DNA of 6,413 nt from Bacillota bacterium (GCA_030706065.1 JAUZPH010000217.1:1-6413), one strand, 5' to 3'; numbered from the stretch's first letter, positions 1 to 5,234 are shown. Program-made: numbers and translations. Notes: generated by a model from the letters alone, not told the origin.

Positions 1-137
1 CTATGCGGGCAACTATATCACCGTTGGGAATTCTTATCTGGTCGGCGGCGGCAGTTTTGTTTGCAGCACTATCCAGCCGTTCACCGGCAAAGAGAGCCTC
101 CAGAGAGAAAATAAGTGATGTACTGGCTTACGAATAA
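1..137 (+). CDS. FtsX/MacB-type ABC transporter permease, C-terminal fragment
   Basis: The frame beginning at base 3 is open from the left edge to TAA at 135-137 and gives 44 residues. They read as one hydrophobic helix (ISPLGILIWSAAAVLFAAL) followed by a basic tail, PAKRASREKISDVLAYE. That ending resembles the usual C-terminus of FtsX/MacB-family permeases (typically PA-R-AS-x5-EALRYE): the last transmembrane helix, then a short cytoplasmic tail. Such permeases work with an ATPase subunit in lipoprotein, peptide or drug export, or in cell-envelope signalling; the substrate cannot be told from this piece. Another frame (from base 2) is open to TGA at 116-118, but its product lacks such a family signature. 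The gene starts outside the window. No terminator is visible before the next promoter, so read-through into the asd leader is possible. The call rests on a short stretch. Confidence 0.72.
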   Translation, partial: MRATISPLGILIWSAAAVLFAALSSRSPAKRASREKISDVLAYE

Positions 138-144
138 ATTGGCA

Positions 145-173
145 TTTACATTTAATTGAAATTATGGTAGTAT
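145..173 (+). promoter_or_regulatory. Candidate sigma-A promoter of the asd leader
   Basis: TTTACA (145-150) is separated by 17 bp from TAGTAT (168-173). This matches 5/6 and 4/6 of the consensus hexamers and predicts a transcript start near 180. The -10 lies inside an imperfect palindrome, TTGAAAT (156-162) with ATTTCAA (175-181), which could be an operator. If this promoter is the real one, the transcript contains only a small hairpin before the T-box sequence. Confidence 0.5.
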
Positions 174-186
174 CATTTCAACAAAC

Positions 187-248
187 TTAATATGCCGACA
201 TATTAATAGACTGGGGTGGTACCACGATGCAGCTGACTCTCGTCCCCA
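187..248 (+). promoter_or_regulatory. T-box antiterminator module upstream of asd (no Stem I seen)
   Basis: The sequence GGGGTGGTACCACGA (213-227) is a T-box motif. It folds as a canonical antiterminator: TGGGG (212-216) pairs with CCCCA (244-248), the seven-base bulge TGGTACC (217-223) is left unpaired, and ACGA (224-227) pairs with TCGT (240-243). In T-box riboswitches the bulge bases UGGN pair with the NCCA end of uncharged tRNA. UGGU here would match a tRNA with discriminator base A, which is compatible with a lysine- or methionine-type tRNA but not diagnostic. A perfect 8-bp hairpin, TTAATATG/CATATTAA (187-206, loop CCGA), sits where Stem III normally lies. The ftsX-like gene ends at 137, so only about 75 bases remain upstream. 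No Stem I, specifier loop or AG/GNUG features could be recognised there. Confidence 0.75.
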
Positions 249-277
249 AGACCGGTGTCTTGGAGTGGGGGTTTTTT
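244..277 (+). terminator. T-box intrinsic terminator in the asd leader
   Basis: CCAAGAC (246-252) pairs perfectly with GTCTTGG (257-263) around a CGGT loop. The stem can extend with CC (244-245) and GG (267-268) past an AGT bulge. A G-run and six T residues (272-277) follow. The 5' arm overlaps the CCCCA strand of the antiterminator, so the two structures exclude each other, as expected for a T-box switch. Confidence 0.8.
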
Positions 278-392
278 CCATCCGGATCATAGTACGGATG
301 CGGAAATTTAAACCTTTAGTATTCTCCTGAAAAAATATCGAATCTTCACCGATTTTTTGAAGGCGATAAATTAAAATATAAATTTCCGCATC
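274..392 (+). promoter_or_regulatory. Second structured leader region between the T-box terminator and asd
   Basis: Two alternative pairings are visible. A local hairpin joins CATCCG (279-284) to CGGATG (295-300) and can extend to 274-306 with one bulged C. A long-range pairing joins GATGCGGAAATTTA (297-310) to TAAATTTCCGCATC (379-392), a perfect 14-bp stem. They share bases 297-306 and cannot coexist. Inside the long-range loop a weaker stem pairs TATCG (336-340) with CGATA (364-368), with CTTC/GAAG inside it. The long stem ends 12 bases before the asd ribosome binding site AAAGGAGG (405-412). I do not recognise this as a known riboswitch class. It may be a second control point or an mRNA-stability structure. 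Confidence 0.5.
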
Positions 393-420
393 TATATAAA
401 TTGTAAAGGAGGAATCTATA

Positions 421-1494
421 ATGGGTTTAAAAGTAGGACTTGTTGGAGTAGGGCCTGTTGGCGATATGATTATCCGGGTCCTCAGAGAACGTAATTTTCC
501 AATCGATGGAAAAATAATCGTAATGGCTACCAGTGAAAGAACAGAAGTGCTTGGAGGTGAAAGCTTTTTAGTTCGGAAAATAAGTGCTGAACTTTTTAAA
601 GAACTGGACCTTGTGTTTTTTGCAGGTAAGGAAGGTGCTCAGGGGGCAAGTGTTCAATGGGGAAAGATTGCCGTTGATAACGGTTGTGTTGTAATTGACA
701 ATGGCGGAGATTTCAGAATGCATCCGGATTACCCTTTGGTTATCCCCGAGGTCAATATGGATGCAGTAACAAAGGATACACGACATATATGCAATCCGAA
801 CTGTTCAACAATTCAGATGGTTGTTGCCCTGGCACCGCTTCACAAAGTTGCACGCCTTCACCGGGTTGTAGTGTCTACCTATCAGTCAGTCAGCGGTTTC
901 GGCGGAGCAGCTATGGATCAATTGAAAGATGAAATGAATCAGGTTGTTGAAGGTAAAGTTCCTGAAACAGATTCCAGGATTTTTGCCCACCCCATGGCCT
1001 CAAACTGCCTTCCGCACATAGACAGGTTTATGGCTAATGGATACACCAAGGAGGAGATGAAGATGGTTAACGAAACAAGGAAAATCTTAAATGAACCCAA
1101 TCTGCTGATTAATCCCACTACGGTGAGGATTCCCGTATTGGTTGGGCATTCCGAATCTGTAAATGCCGAGTTCATGGGCGAAATGACTGCAGAAAAAGCC
1201 CTTGAGATACTTTCCGACCCAAGGCAGTCCCCCGGTGTTATAGTAATTGATGGCCCAACAGGAGATACCCAGGGGAAAGATATCCGGAAGGACCCTCTTG
1301 AACGGCAATATCCCACAGCTATGGATCTGAAAGAGGACCAATATAAGGATGCTGTTCTTGTGGGACGTATCCGTGATGATTCAACAGCGAGGAATGCAAT
1401 CAACCTGTGGTGCGTTTCCGATAACCTGAGAAAAGGCGCTGCAACTAATGCCGTGCAGATTGCAGAAGCCATGCTTGAAAGAGGGCTTCTATAA
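421..1494 (+). CDS. asd: Aspartate-semialdehyde dehydrogenase
   Basis: This 357-residue enzyme reduces 4-aspartyl phosphate to aspartate 4-semialdehyde, the branch-point step to lysine/diaminopimelate, threonine, methionine and isoleucine. The dinucleotide-binding N-terminus carries GVGPVG at residues 9-14, and ATSER (36-40) follows at the second strand. The catalytic motif CNPNCSTIQ (124-132) places the nucleophile at Cys128. YQSVSG (154-159) precedes the dimerisation/catalytic domain, RIPVLVGHSE (236-245) supplies the acid/base His243, and GAATNAVQIAE (339-349) is the usual C-terminal helix. Length is normal for the family. The start is fixed by AAAGGAGG (405-412), eight bases before ATG. 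The gene stands alone between its attenuated leader and a terminator. One oddity: the nucleotide loop reads GxGxxG, one residue shorter than the usual GxxGxxG of Asd/ArgC proteins. ArgC and USG-1 relatives were considered; the NPNCSTIQ motif favours Asd. Confidence 0.95.
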   Translation: MGLKVGLVGVGPVGDMIIRVLRERNFPIDGKIIVMATSERTEVLGGESFLVRKISAELFKELDLVFFAGKEGAQGASVQWGKIAVDNGCVVIDNGGDFRMHPDYPLVIPEVNMDAVTKDTRHICNPNCSTIQMVVALAPLHKVARLHRVVVSTYQSVSGFGGAAMDQLKDEMNQVVEGKVPETDSRIFAHPMASNCLPHIDRFMANGYTKEEMKMVNETRKILNEPNLLINPTTVRIPVLVGHSESVNAEFMGEMTAEKALEILSDPRQSPGVIVIDGPTGDTQGKDIRKDPLERQYPTAMDLKEDQYKDAVLVGRIRDDSTARNAINLWCVSDNLRKGAATNAVQIAEAMLERGLL

Positions 1495-1520
1495 AAGGAC
1501 TGAATATTTATCTGCTAAAC

Positions 1521-1567
1521 CAATAAAAGGCCTCCTGCCAGGATTAGACAATCTCAGCAAGAGGCTT
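1521..1567. terminator. Hairpin terminator between convergent asd and the gyrI-like gene
   Basis: Bases 1528-1534 pair with 1561-1567 (one G-T), 1536-1538 with 1557-1559, and 1541-1545 with 1550-1554, giving a long stem closed by an AGAC loop. On the minus strand it is followed by TTTTATTG (1528-1521), a reasonable U-tract, so it should end the merR-gyrI transcript. On the plus strand the tail is not T-rich, so any role for asd is weaker. Confidence 0.65.
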
Positions 1568-1587
1568 GTTCAACTCCTTAAAAACTG

Positions 1588-2220
1588 TTACTTCACGGGA
1601 ATCCTTAACACGGTTTTCCGCTTCTCCGGATCCCCTTTTCTTGGATCGGACAGATATATCTCATGATGCTTTCTCACAGCTCCGGTTTCATCGCGGCGGG
1701 CATTCTCAGTCAGAAAATTCTCCATAACCTCTTTTGTCTCAGGTTCTGTTGCGTACGGCCCTATATGCATCATCTGAACACATAATCCCTCGGTGAAAGA
1801 CTCAAATCCTACCTCTTCAAGCTTCTCATTATTCTTCTTCCTTTTAGTCTCCATCAGGCACTGCTGAAATAATTCCGCAGTGACAAACTCCGGTTGTCGG
1901 ATCATGAGGGTATAACGCCAATTTTCCCTCTCGGTAAAAGAAAACTTATCACTGCCCTCTATCCACCAAAGCCCTTCCAGCGGTGGGACAACATACTCGA
2001 TGTATCCTTCCGGTACAATCCCCTTTTTAGGAAGCATCTTGATAGCATAACTTACTGAATACAATGCTTCTACTGATTTCTCAAACTCAGGGTTGTTGTT
2101 TGGATCTCCGCACCCGTCAACCATGACAAATTTCATCTCTGGAACGTCAATCAAAACAGGCTTTTTATTTGACGGCACATAAAGATCCTTATACTCCTTT
2201 TTATAATCCATCTTTTCCAT
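1588..2220 (-). CDS. Stand-alone GyrI-like small-molecule-binding protein
   Basis: A soluble protein of 210 residues, resembling the GyrI-like/SOUL-type effector-binding family (COG4832 group). Supporting segments are PVLIDVPEMKFVMVDGCGDP near the N-terminus (21-40), the central YIEYVVPPLEGLWW (73-86), the family-like VQMMHIGPYATEP (148-160), and a C-terminal HHEIYLSDPRKGDPEK (185-200). No DNA-binding domain, signal peptide or membrane segment is present. Some family members have been reported to bind or hydrolyse cyclopropanoid DNA-alkylating compounds, so binding or detoxifying a hydrophobic compound is a reasonable inference, not shown here. An in-frame ATG lies at 2226, but GAGGAGG (2228-2234) is only one base from it. 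The ATG at 2220 has ideal 7-base spacing and is chosen. It lies immediately downstream of merR (stop at 2223-2225), implying co-transcription and tight translational coupling. Confidence 0.8.
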   Translation of the reverse strand: MEKMDYKKEYKDLYVPSNKKPVLIDVPEMKFVMVDGCGDPNNNPEFEKSVEALYSVSYAIKMLPKKGIVPEGYIEYVVPPLEGLWWIEGSDKFSFTERENWRYTLMIRQPEFVTAELFQQCLMETKRKKNNEKLEEVGFESFTEGLCVQMMHIGPYATEPETKEVMENFLTENARRDETGAVRKHHEIYLSDPRKGDPEKRKTVLRIPVK

Positions 2221-2222
2221 TT

Positions 2223-3029
2223 TCATTCCTCCTCAATCATGATCTGTATTTCAGTGATATAGTTGTTCGGATTTCCTCTGAAAATCATCCCCGGACCCTT
2301 TACGTAAATTTCCCTGGATGGAGTTATGTCTTTAATGTTATTTTCGTTTATATAATCTATGAGCTTTTTATAGGCTTCTCCGATTTCTTCATAGGGCCCT
2401 GTATAAGTAGTTGAAATAGCCTTTCCTCCCCTAAGTATCCTCGAAGATACGACTTCGTTATTTACTTCTCTGGATACCTGTACGCATATATCCATCTCGG
2501 CATTGTCTTCTTTATATTCCCTGTCATAATACAGACAAAAGCATTTACCCGCAGCATACCTTCCACAATATTTAAACAGCCTGCCTATCTCTTTACCTAC
2601 CTCATCATACCATCCAACATATCTTATAGCAGCAATCAGCATGTCAGGTATGTTCTTGACCACAATTCCGCTGCTGCTTGACATACCATTACCCTCTTCC
2701 TGCTTCTTGAATCTATTGAGCTTTTCTTGAATCTCTTCATACTTTTTTAGTTTAGTACTTATTTCCTTTGATTTTCTTTCCATGAAGTCCGTTATATCTT
2801 CATCATCGCTATAGTTTTCCAGAATCATTTTTATCTCGCTCAAGCTGAACTCAAGCTCCTTGAGGGAATTTATTGTCTTTGCCTTTTCAAGGCATTTTTC
2901 GTCATAATACCTGTAACCTGTTTCTTCATCCACCTCTGTCGGTACTAAAAGACTACATTCATGATAGAATCTCAGAGTCTTTATGCTCAACCGAGATATT
3001 TTGGAGAAATCCCCTATCTGATACAGCAT
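2223..3029 (-). CDS. MerR-family transcriptional regulator with GyrI-like effector domain (BmrR type)
   Basis: A 268-residue regulator. Residues 1-70 form the winged helix-turn-helix: YQIGDFSKISRLSIKTLRFY (3-22), then GYRYYDEK (38-45) and a LKELEFSLSEIKMIL segment (56-70). A charged amphipathic helix (about 80-112) should be the antiparallel dimerisation coiled coil. Residues 122-268 resemble the GyrI/AraC effector-binding fold, including YTGPYEEIGEAY (209-220) and SREIYVKGPG (238-247), whose Glu240 may correspond to the ligand-contacting acid of BmrR-like proteins. The family twists a promoter with an over-long spacer to activate transcription when ligand binds, and such a promoter lies directly upstream. 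A GTG at 3038 opens the frame but sits two bases from AGGAG (3041-3045). ATG 3029 (spacing 11) matches the normal MerR N-terminus and is preferred. It precedes the gyrI-like gene, so sensor and binder appear to be co-expressed. The inducer is unknown. Confidence 0.88.
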   Translation of the reverse strand: MLYQIGDFSKISRLSIKTLRFYHECSLLVPTEVDEETGYRYYDEKCLEKAKTINSLKELEFSLSEIKMILENYSDDEDITDFMERKSKEISTKLKKYEEIQEKLNRFKKQEEGNGMSSSSGIVVKNIPDMLIAAIRYVGWYDEVGKEIGRLFKYCGRYAAGKCFCLYYDREYKEDNAEMDICVQVSREVNNEVVSSRILRGGKAISTTYTGPYEEIGEAYKKLIDYINENNIKDITPSREIYVKGPGMIFRGNPNNYITEIQIMIEEE

Positions 3030-3064
3030 ATGAATCACTACTCCTACGTATATAAATTATCTCC

Positions 3065-3077
3065 TCCAGTTACCTGA
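3065..3077. promoter_or_regulatory. Possible second, degenerate MerR operator
   Basis: TCCAGTTACCTGA matches 11 of 13 positions of the palindrome TCCAGTTACTGGA found in the promoter spacer. It lies in the merR 5' untranslated region, with centres 53 bp apart (about five helical turns). It could be an auxiliary binding site. Alternatively, it is simply the other half of a 9-bp inverted repeat (3065-3073 with 3122-3130) that forms an RNA hairpin in read-through transcripts from proS. Confidence 0.35.
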
Positions 3078-3106
3078 TTTGCCACTTGGGATACTTCTAT
3101 AACCTA

Positions 3107-3137
3107 AATATAAGCCGTCCAGTAACTGGAGAGTCAA
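3107..3137 (-). promoter_or_regulatory. MerR-type promoter and operator of the merR-gyrI operon
   Basis: On the minus strand TTGACT (3137-3132) and TATATT (3112-3107) are separated by exactly 19 bp. That is the over-long spacer typical of MerR-activated promoters. The spacer contains the 13-bp palindrome TCCAGT-T-ACTGGA (3118-3130), the expected MerR dimer site between -35 and -10. This strongly suggests autoregulation, with the predicted start near 3100. Confidence 0.85.
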
Positions 3138-3167
3138 CAGCTTTTTTAAGATTTTATATAAATTTTC

Positions 3168-4889
3168 CTATGACTTATATCGGTAGAAGCTATCTCGGCT
3201 CACCATTTCCCGGAGGGCATTTTCAAGCTCCTCAACCTTTATGGCTTTCTTAACACTCCTGTCTCTAGTTACCAATTCTATCTCACCGTTCTTCAGGTTT
3301 CTTTCGCTTACTATCAGCCTTACGGGAACCCCCAACAGGTCCGCATCTGCAAACTGCACTCCCGGAGCGGCACCTCTGTCATCCATCAGTACATCATATT
3401 TTACTTTCAGCTTATTATATAATTCAAAGGCAGTATCTCTTACAGCATCCTTATTATTATTTAAAATACAGATGTGAATATCCCATGGAGCAACAGCTGC
3501 AGGCCATATTGGGCCGTAGTCGTCATGATTGGCCTCTACTATGCAGGCCAGCAGCCTGCCGACTCCAATGCCATAGCAGCCCATGACAGGATGCTTTCTT
3601 GTTCCGTCGCTGTCTAAATAGGACATACTCATACTCTTGGTATACTTTGTACCAAGCTGGAATATATTCCCTACCTCTACTCCTCTCACCAGCTTGAGCT
3701 CTCCTCCGCAATTACAGCAGTGGTCGTGCTCATTAACCTTCGCCGCATCGAAGAATTCGTCAATTTTCAAATCTCTCTTGATGCTGAGGCCCTTGAGGTG
3801 ATAATCCTGTTTGTTGGCGCCGCATATAAGATTGTCTTCCTTCTCAAGAGAAGCATCGTAAATTATATCAACATTATCTACATCAAGATTATATGGGCCG
3901 ATAAAGCCAAAGCATAAGTCCACATTTTCATAATCTGTAAGCGGAAAGATATCTGCATTCATAATCTTCTTAACCTTGGCTTCGTTTACCTGAAGGTCTC
4001 CCCGGGTAAATACTATAAGAGGCCTGTGGCTTCCCTGCACTGCGAAGACCGTTGACTTCAGGAATCTCCTTTTTTCTACCCCGAAAAACTCTGCCAGAGA
4101 TTCTATATCGGTTATACCGGGAGTGTGCACCTCCCTTAATTCCTCCTCGGCCTCTTCACCGGCGGCTATTGCCGAGTCAGCTACCTCCATATTTGCCTTG
4201 TAACCGCAGTTCTCACATATAACTATGGTATCTTCTCCAATATCATTCAGCAGCATGAACTCATGCGCAATCCCGCCGCCCATCATGCCGGTATCAGAAC
4301 CAACGGATATTACTTCCGGAAGTCCGACCCTGGCGAATATCCTGTGATAAGACTTCAGGCATTCCTCATAGTACCTCTCCAGGTCCTCCTGGGAGGTATG
4401 AAAGGAATATCCATCCTTCATGGTGAATTCACGTACCCGTATAAGTCCTCCCCTGGCTCTTGGTTCATCCCTGAATTTAGTCTGTATTTGATATACCATA
4501 AAAGGATATTTGGCGTAAGAAGTCGCTTCGGTCCTGGTAAGATGTACTACTGCCTCCTCATGAGTCATTCCCGCAATCATGTCGTTTCCTGACCTGTCCT
4601 TAATTCTGAGCAACTCACTCCCAACACTTTCATATCTTCCGGATTCCCTCCACAGTTCTGCAGGCAGAAATACCGGCATCATGACCTCCTGTCCGTCTAT
4701 GGCATCCATTTCAGCTCTAAGAATCTGCTCGATTTTTCTCTGAACCTTTTTTGCAGGCGGCAGCAAAGAAAAAATGCCATTGGCAACCTGTCTCATATAT
4801 CCTCCACGAAGGAGAAATATGTGGCTTATACTGTTCGCATCTCCCGGTTTTTCCTTATACCTTTCTCCAATAAGCTTGCTCATTAACAT
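3168..4889 (-). CDS. proS: Prolyl-tRNA synthetase, bacterial type with editing insertion
   Basis: A cytoplasmic class II synthetase of 573 residues that attaches proline to tRNA(Pro). Motif 1 lies around VMMPVFLPAELWRESGRY (69-86). Motif 2 runs through FRDEPRARGGLIRVREF (139-155), and motif 3 is MGCYGIGVGRLLA (436-448). Between motifs 2 and 3 is the YbaK-like editing insertion (about 225-395), which clears mischarged alanyl-tRNA(Pro). It is bracketed by CENC (225-228) and CCNC (391-394) and includes FLKST with Lys278, a candidate for the editing lysine. The anticodon-binding domain occupies about 468-573 from APWDIHICIL onward. Length is normal. GTG 4898 and ATG 4895 open the frame, but GAGGAG (4898-4903) overlaps or nearly abuts them. 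ATG 4889 has 8-base spacing and yields the N-terminus MLMSKLIGERYKEKP, typical of clostridial ProRS. The gene follows its own promoter and a peptide-coding attenuator. No terminator is evident before merR. Confidence 0.96.
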   Translation of the reverse strand: MLMSKLIGERYKEKPGDANSISHIFLLRGGYMRQVANGIFSLLPPAKKVQRKIEQILRAEMDAIDGQEVMMPVFLPAELWRESGRYESVGSELLRIKDRSGNDMIAGMTHEEAVVHLTRTEATSYAKYPFMVYQIQTKFRDEPRARGGLIRVREFTMKDGYSFHTSQEDLERYYEECLKSYHRIFARVGLPEVISVGSDTGMMGGGIAHEFMLLNDIGEDTIVICENCGYKANMEVADSAIAAGEEAEEELREVHTPGITDIESLAEFFGVEKRRFLKSTVFAVQGSHRPLIVFTRGDLQVNEAKVKKIMNADIFPLTDYENVDLCFGFIGPYNLDVDNVDIIYDASLEKEDNLICGANKQDYHLKGLSIKRDLKIDEFFDAAKVNEHDHCCNCGGELKLVRGVEVGNIFQLGTKYTKSMSMSYLDSDGTRKHPVMGCYGIGVGRLLACIVEANHDDYGPIWPAAVAPWDIHICILNNNKDAVRDTAFELYNKLKVKYDVLMDDRGAAPGVQFADADLLGVPVRLIVSERNLKNGEIELVTRDRSVKKAIKVEELENALREMVSRDSFYRYKS

Positions 4890-4912
4890 TTCCATCACTC
4901 CTCTTTCAAAAT

Positions 4913-4943
4913 AAAAAAGCCACTATACATTACCTGTATAGTG
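4913..4943 (-). terminator. Intrinsic terminator (attenuator) in the proS leader
   Basis: On the minus strand CACTATACA (4943-4935) pairs perfectly with TGTATAGTG (4929-4921) around a GGTAA loop, followed by GC and six T residues (4918-4913). It sits only a few bases before the proS ribosome binding site and after the proS promoter. It must therefore be bypassed for proS expression, the hallmark of an attenuator. Confidence 0.9.
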
Positions 4944-5011
4944 ACAGTTATCTCACAATCCAGGTACAAGCACAAACAGCACCTGCACCTTCAGTTTTTA
5001 ATCTCAGGCAC
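4921..5011 (-). promoter_or_regulatory. Alternating RNA pairings of the proS attenuator
   Basis: Minus-strand segments: 1 = GTGCCTG (5011-5005, the last codons of the leader ORF); 2 = CAGGTGC (4985-4979); 3 = GTACCTG (4967-4961); 4 = CAGGTA (4936-4931, in the terminator 5' arm and loop). Segments 1:2 pair over 7 bp (two G-U), 2:3 over 7 bp (one G-U) and 3:4 over 6 bp. The 3:4 helix continues inward through AT/AT and GTGA/TCAC (4956-4953 with 4944-4941), which captures the whole terminator 5' arm. The expected logic is that 1:2 frees 3 to form the 3:4 antiterminator, while 2:3 leaves the terminator free to form. AGGTGC is tandemly repeated at 4990-4979, giving segment 1 a second possible partner. 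Confidence 0.75.
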
Positions 5012-5072
5012 AAATGCTCCGACTAGGACCCGGGTTACTATTAAAATTGTGTTGAACTATTATGTATTCCAT
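5004..5072 (-). CDS. Leader peptide of the proS attenuator (22 residues, Pro-Gly-Pro)
   Basis: A short ORF starts at ATG 5072 and ends at TGA 5004-5006. Its ribosome binding site GAGGTG (5085-5080) has a 7-base gap to the start codon. The peptide begins MEYIIVQHNF and contains NSNPGPSRS, with proline codons CCG (5033-5031) and CCT (5027-5025) around a GGT glycine codon. It lies just after the predicted proS transcript start and overlaps segment 1 of the alternating RNA structure. The inferred role is a translated sensor rather than a functional protein. Stalling with the second Pro codon in the A site would cover about 12 downstream bases and leave segment 1 free, whereas a ribosome reaching the stop codon would mask it. 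Two control codons is few, but the E. coli trp leader also has two. Expression of the peptide is not proven. Confidence 0.7.
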   Translation of the reverse strand: MEYIIVQHNFNSNPGPSRSICA

Positions 5073-5100
5073 AACCTACCACCTCTTTATGATTATTGGT

Positions 5101-5129
5101 AGTATAACACTTGTCAATAACGTAGTCAA
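5101..5129 (-). promoter_or_regulatory. Promoter of proS
   Basis: On the minus strand TTGACT (5129-5124) and TATACT (5106-5101) are separated by 17 bp, a near-consensus sigma-A promoter. The transcript should start near 5094, giving a leader of about 205 bases that contains the peptide ORF and the attenuator. Confidence 0.85.
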
Positions 5130-5171
5130 CAGGCTTCTTGCAGAGGCAACTTCTTCTCCTCTTGTAATCAC

Positions 5172-5185
5172 ATGGTATATACCAT
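5172..5185. promoter_or_regulatory. Perfect 14-bp palindrome between the divergent promoters
   Basis: ATGGTAT-ATACCAT is a perfect palindrome lying 20 bp upstream of the -35 of the membrane-protein promoter and 42 bp upstream of the proS -35. The position suits an operator or activator site serving one or both promoters. No cognate regulator can be named from sequence alone. Confidence 0.4.
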
Positions 5186-5205
5186 AGAATTGCCAGAAAA
5201 CTTTA

Positions 5206-5234
5206 TTGAAATTTTCTGTTATATCCATTATAAT
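5206..5234 (+). promoter_or_regulatory. Promoter of the small membrane-protein gene
   Basis: TTGAAA (5206-5211), a 17-bp spacer and a perfect TATAAT (5229-5234) form a strong sigma-A promoter with a start near 5241. The untranslated leader of about 110 bases holds a hairpin, AGCCGG (5288-5293) with CCGGCT (5311-5316), closed over a 17-base loop. No T-run follows it, so it is not a convincing terminator. Confidence 0.85.

Noticed and set aside
2..118. Alternative left-edge frame encoding a GGGSFVCST stretch resembling the Cys motif of agmatine deiminases.
   Set aside because: The overlapping frame from base 3 ends in a hydrophobic helix plus a PAKRAS...LAYE tail, a much better match to FtsX-type permease C-termini.
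298..330. Ten-codon ORF in the asd leader, considered as a second regulatory leader peptide.
   Set aside because: There is no ribosome binding site upstream and no repeated codon for a relevant amino acid.
330..358. ATCG/CGAT hairpin followed by a T-run as a second terminator before asd.
   Set aside because: The stem is only four continuous base pairs and most of its T-run can pair with the preceding A-run, so it is unlikely to terminate.
939..1472. 177-codon minus-strand ORF antisense to asd.
   Set aside because: It lies wholly inside a gene with intact catalytic motifs. Its composition is that of an antisense shadow, and it has no domain signature.
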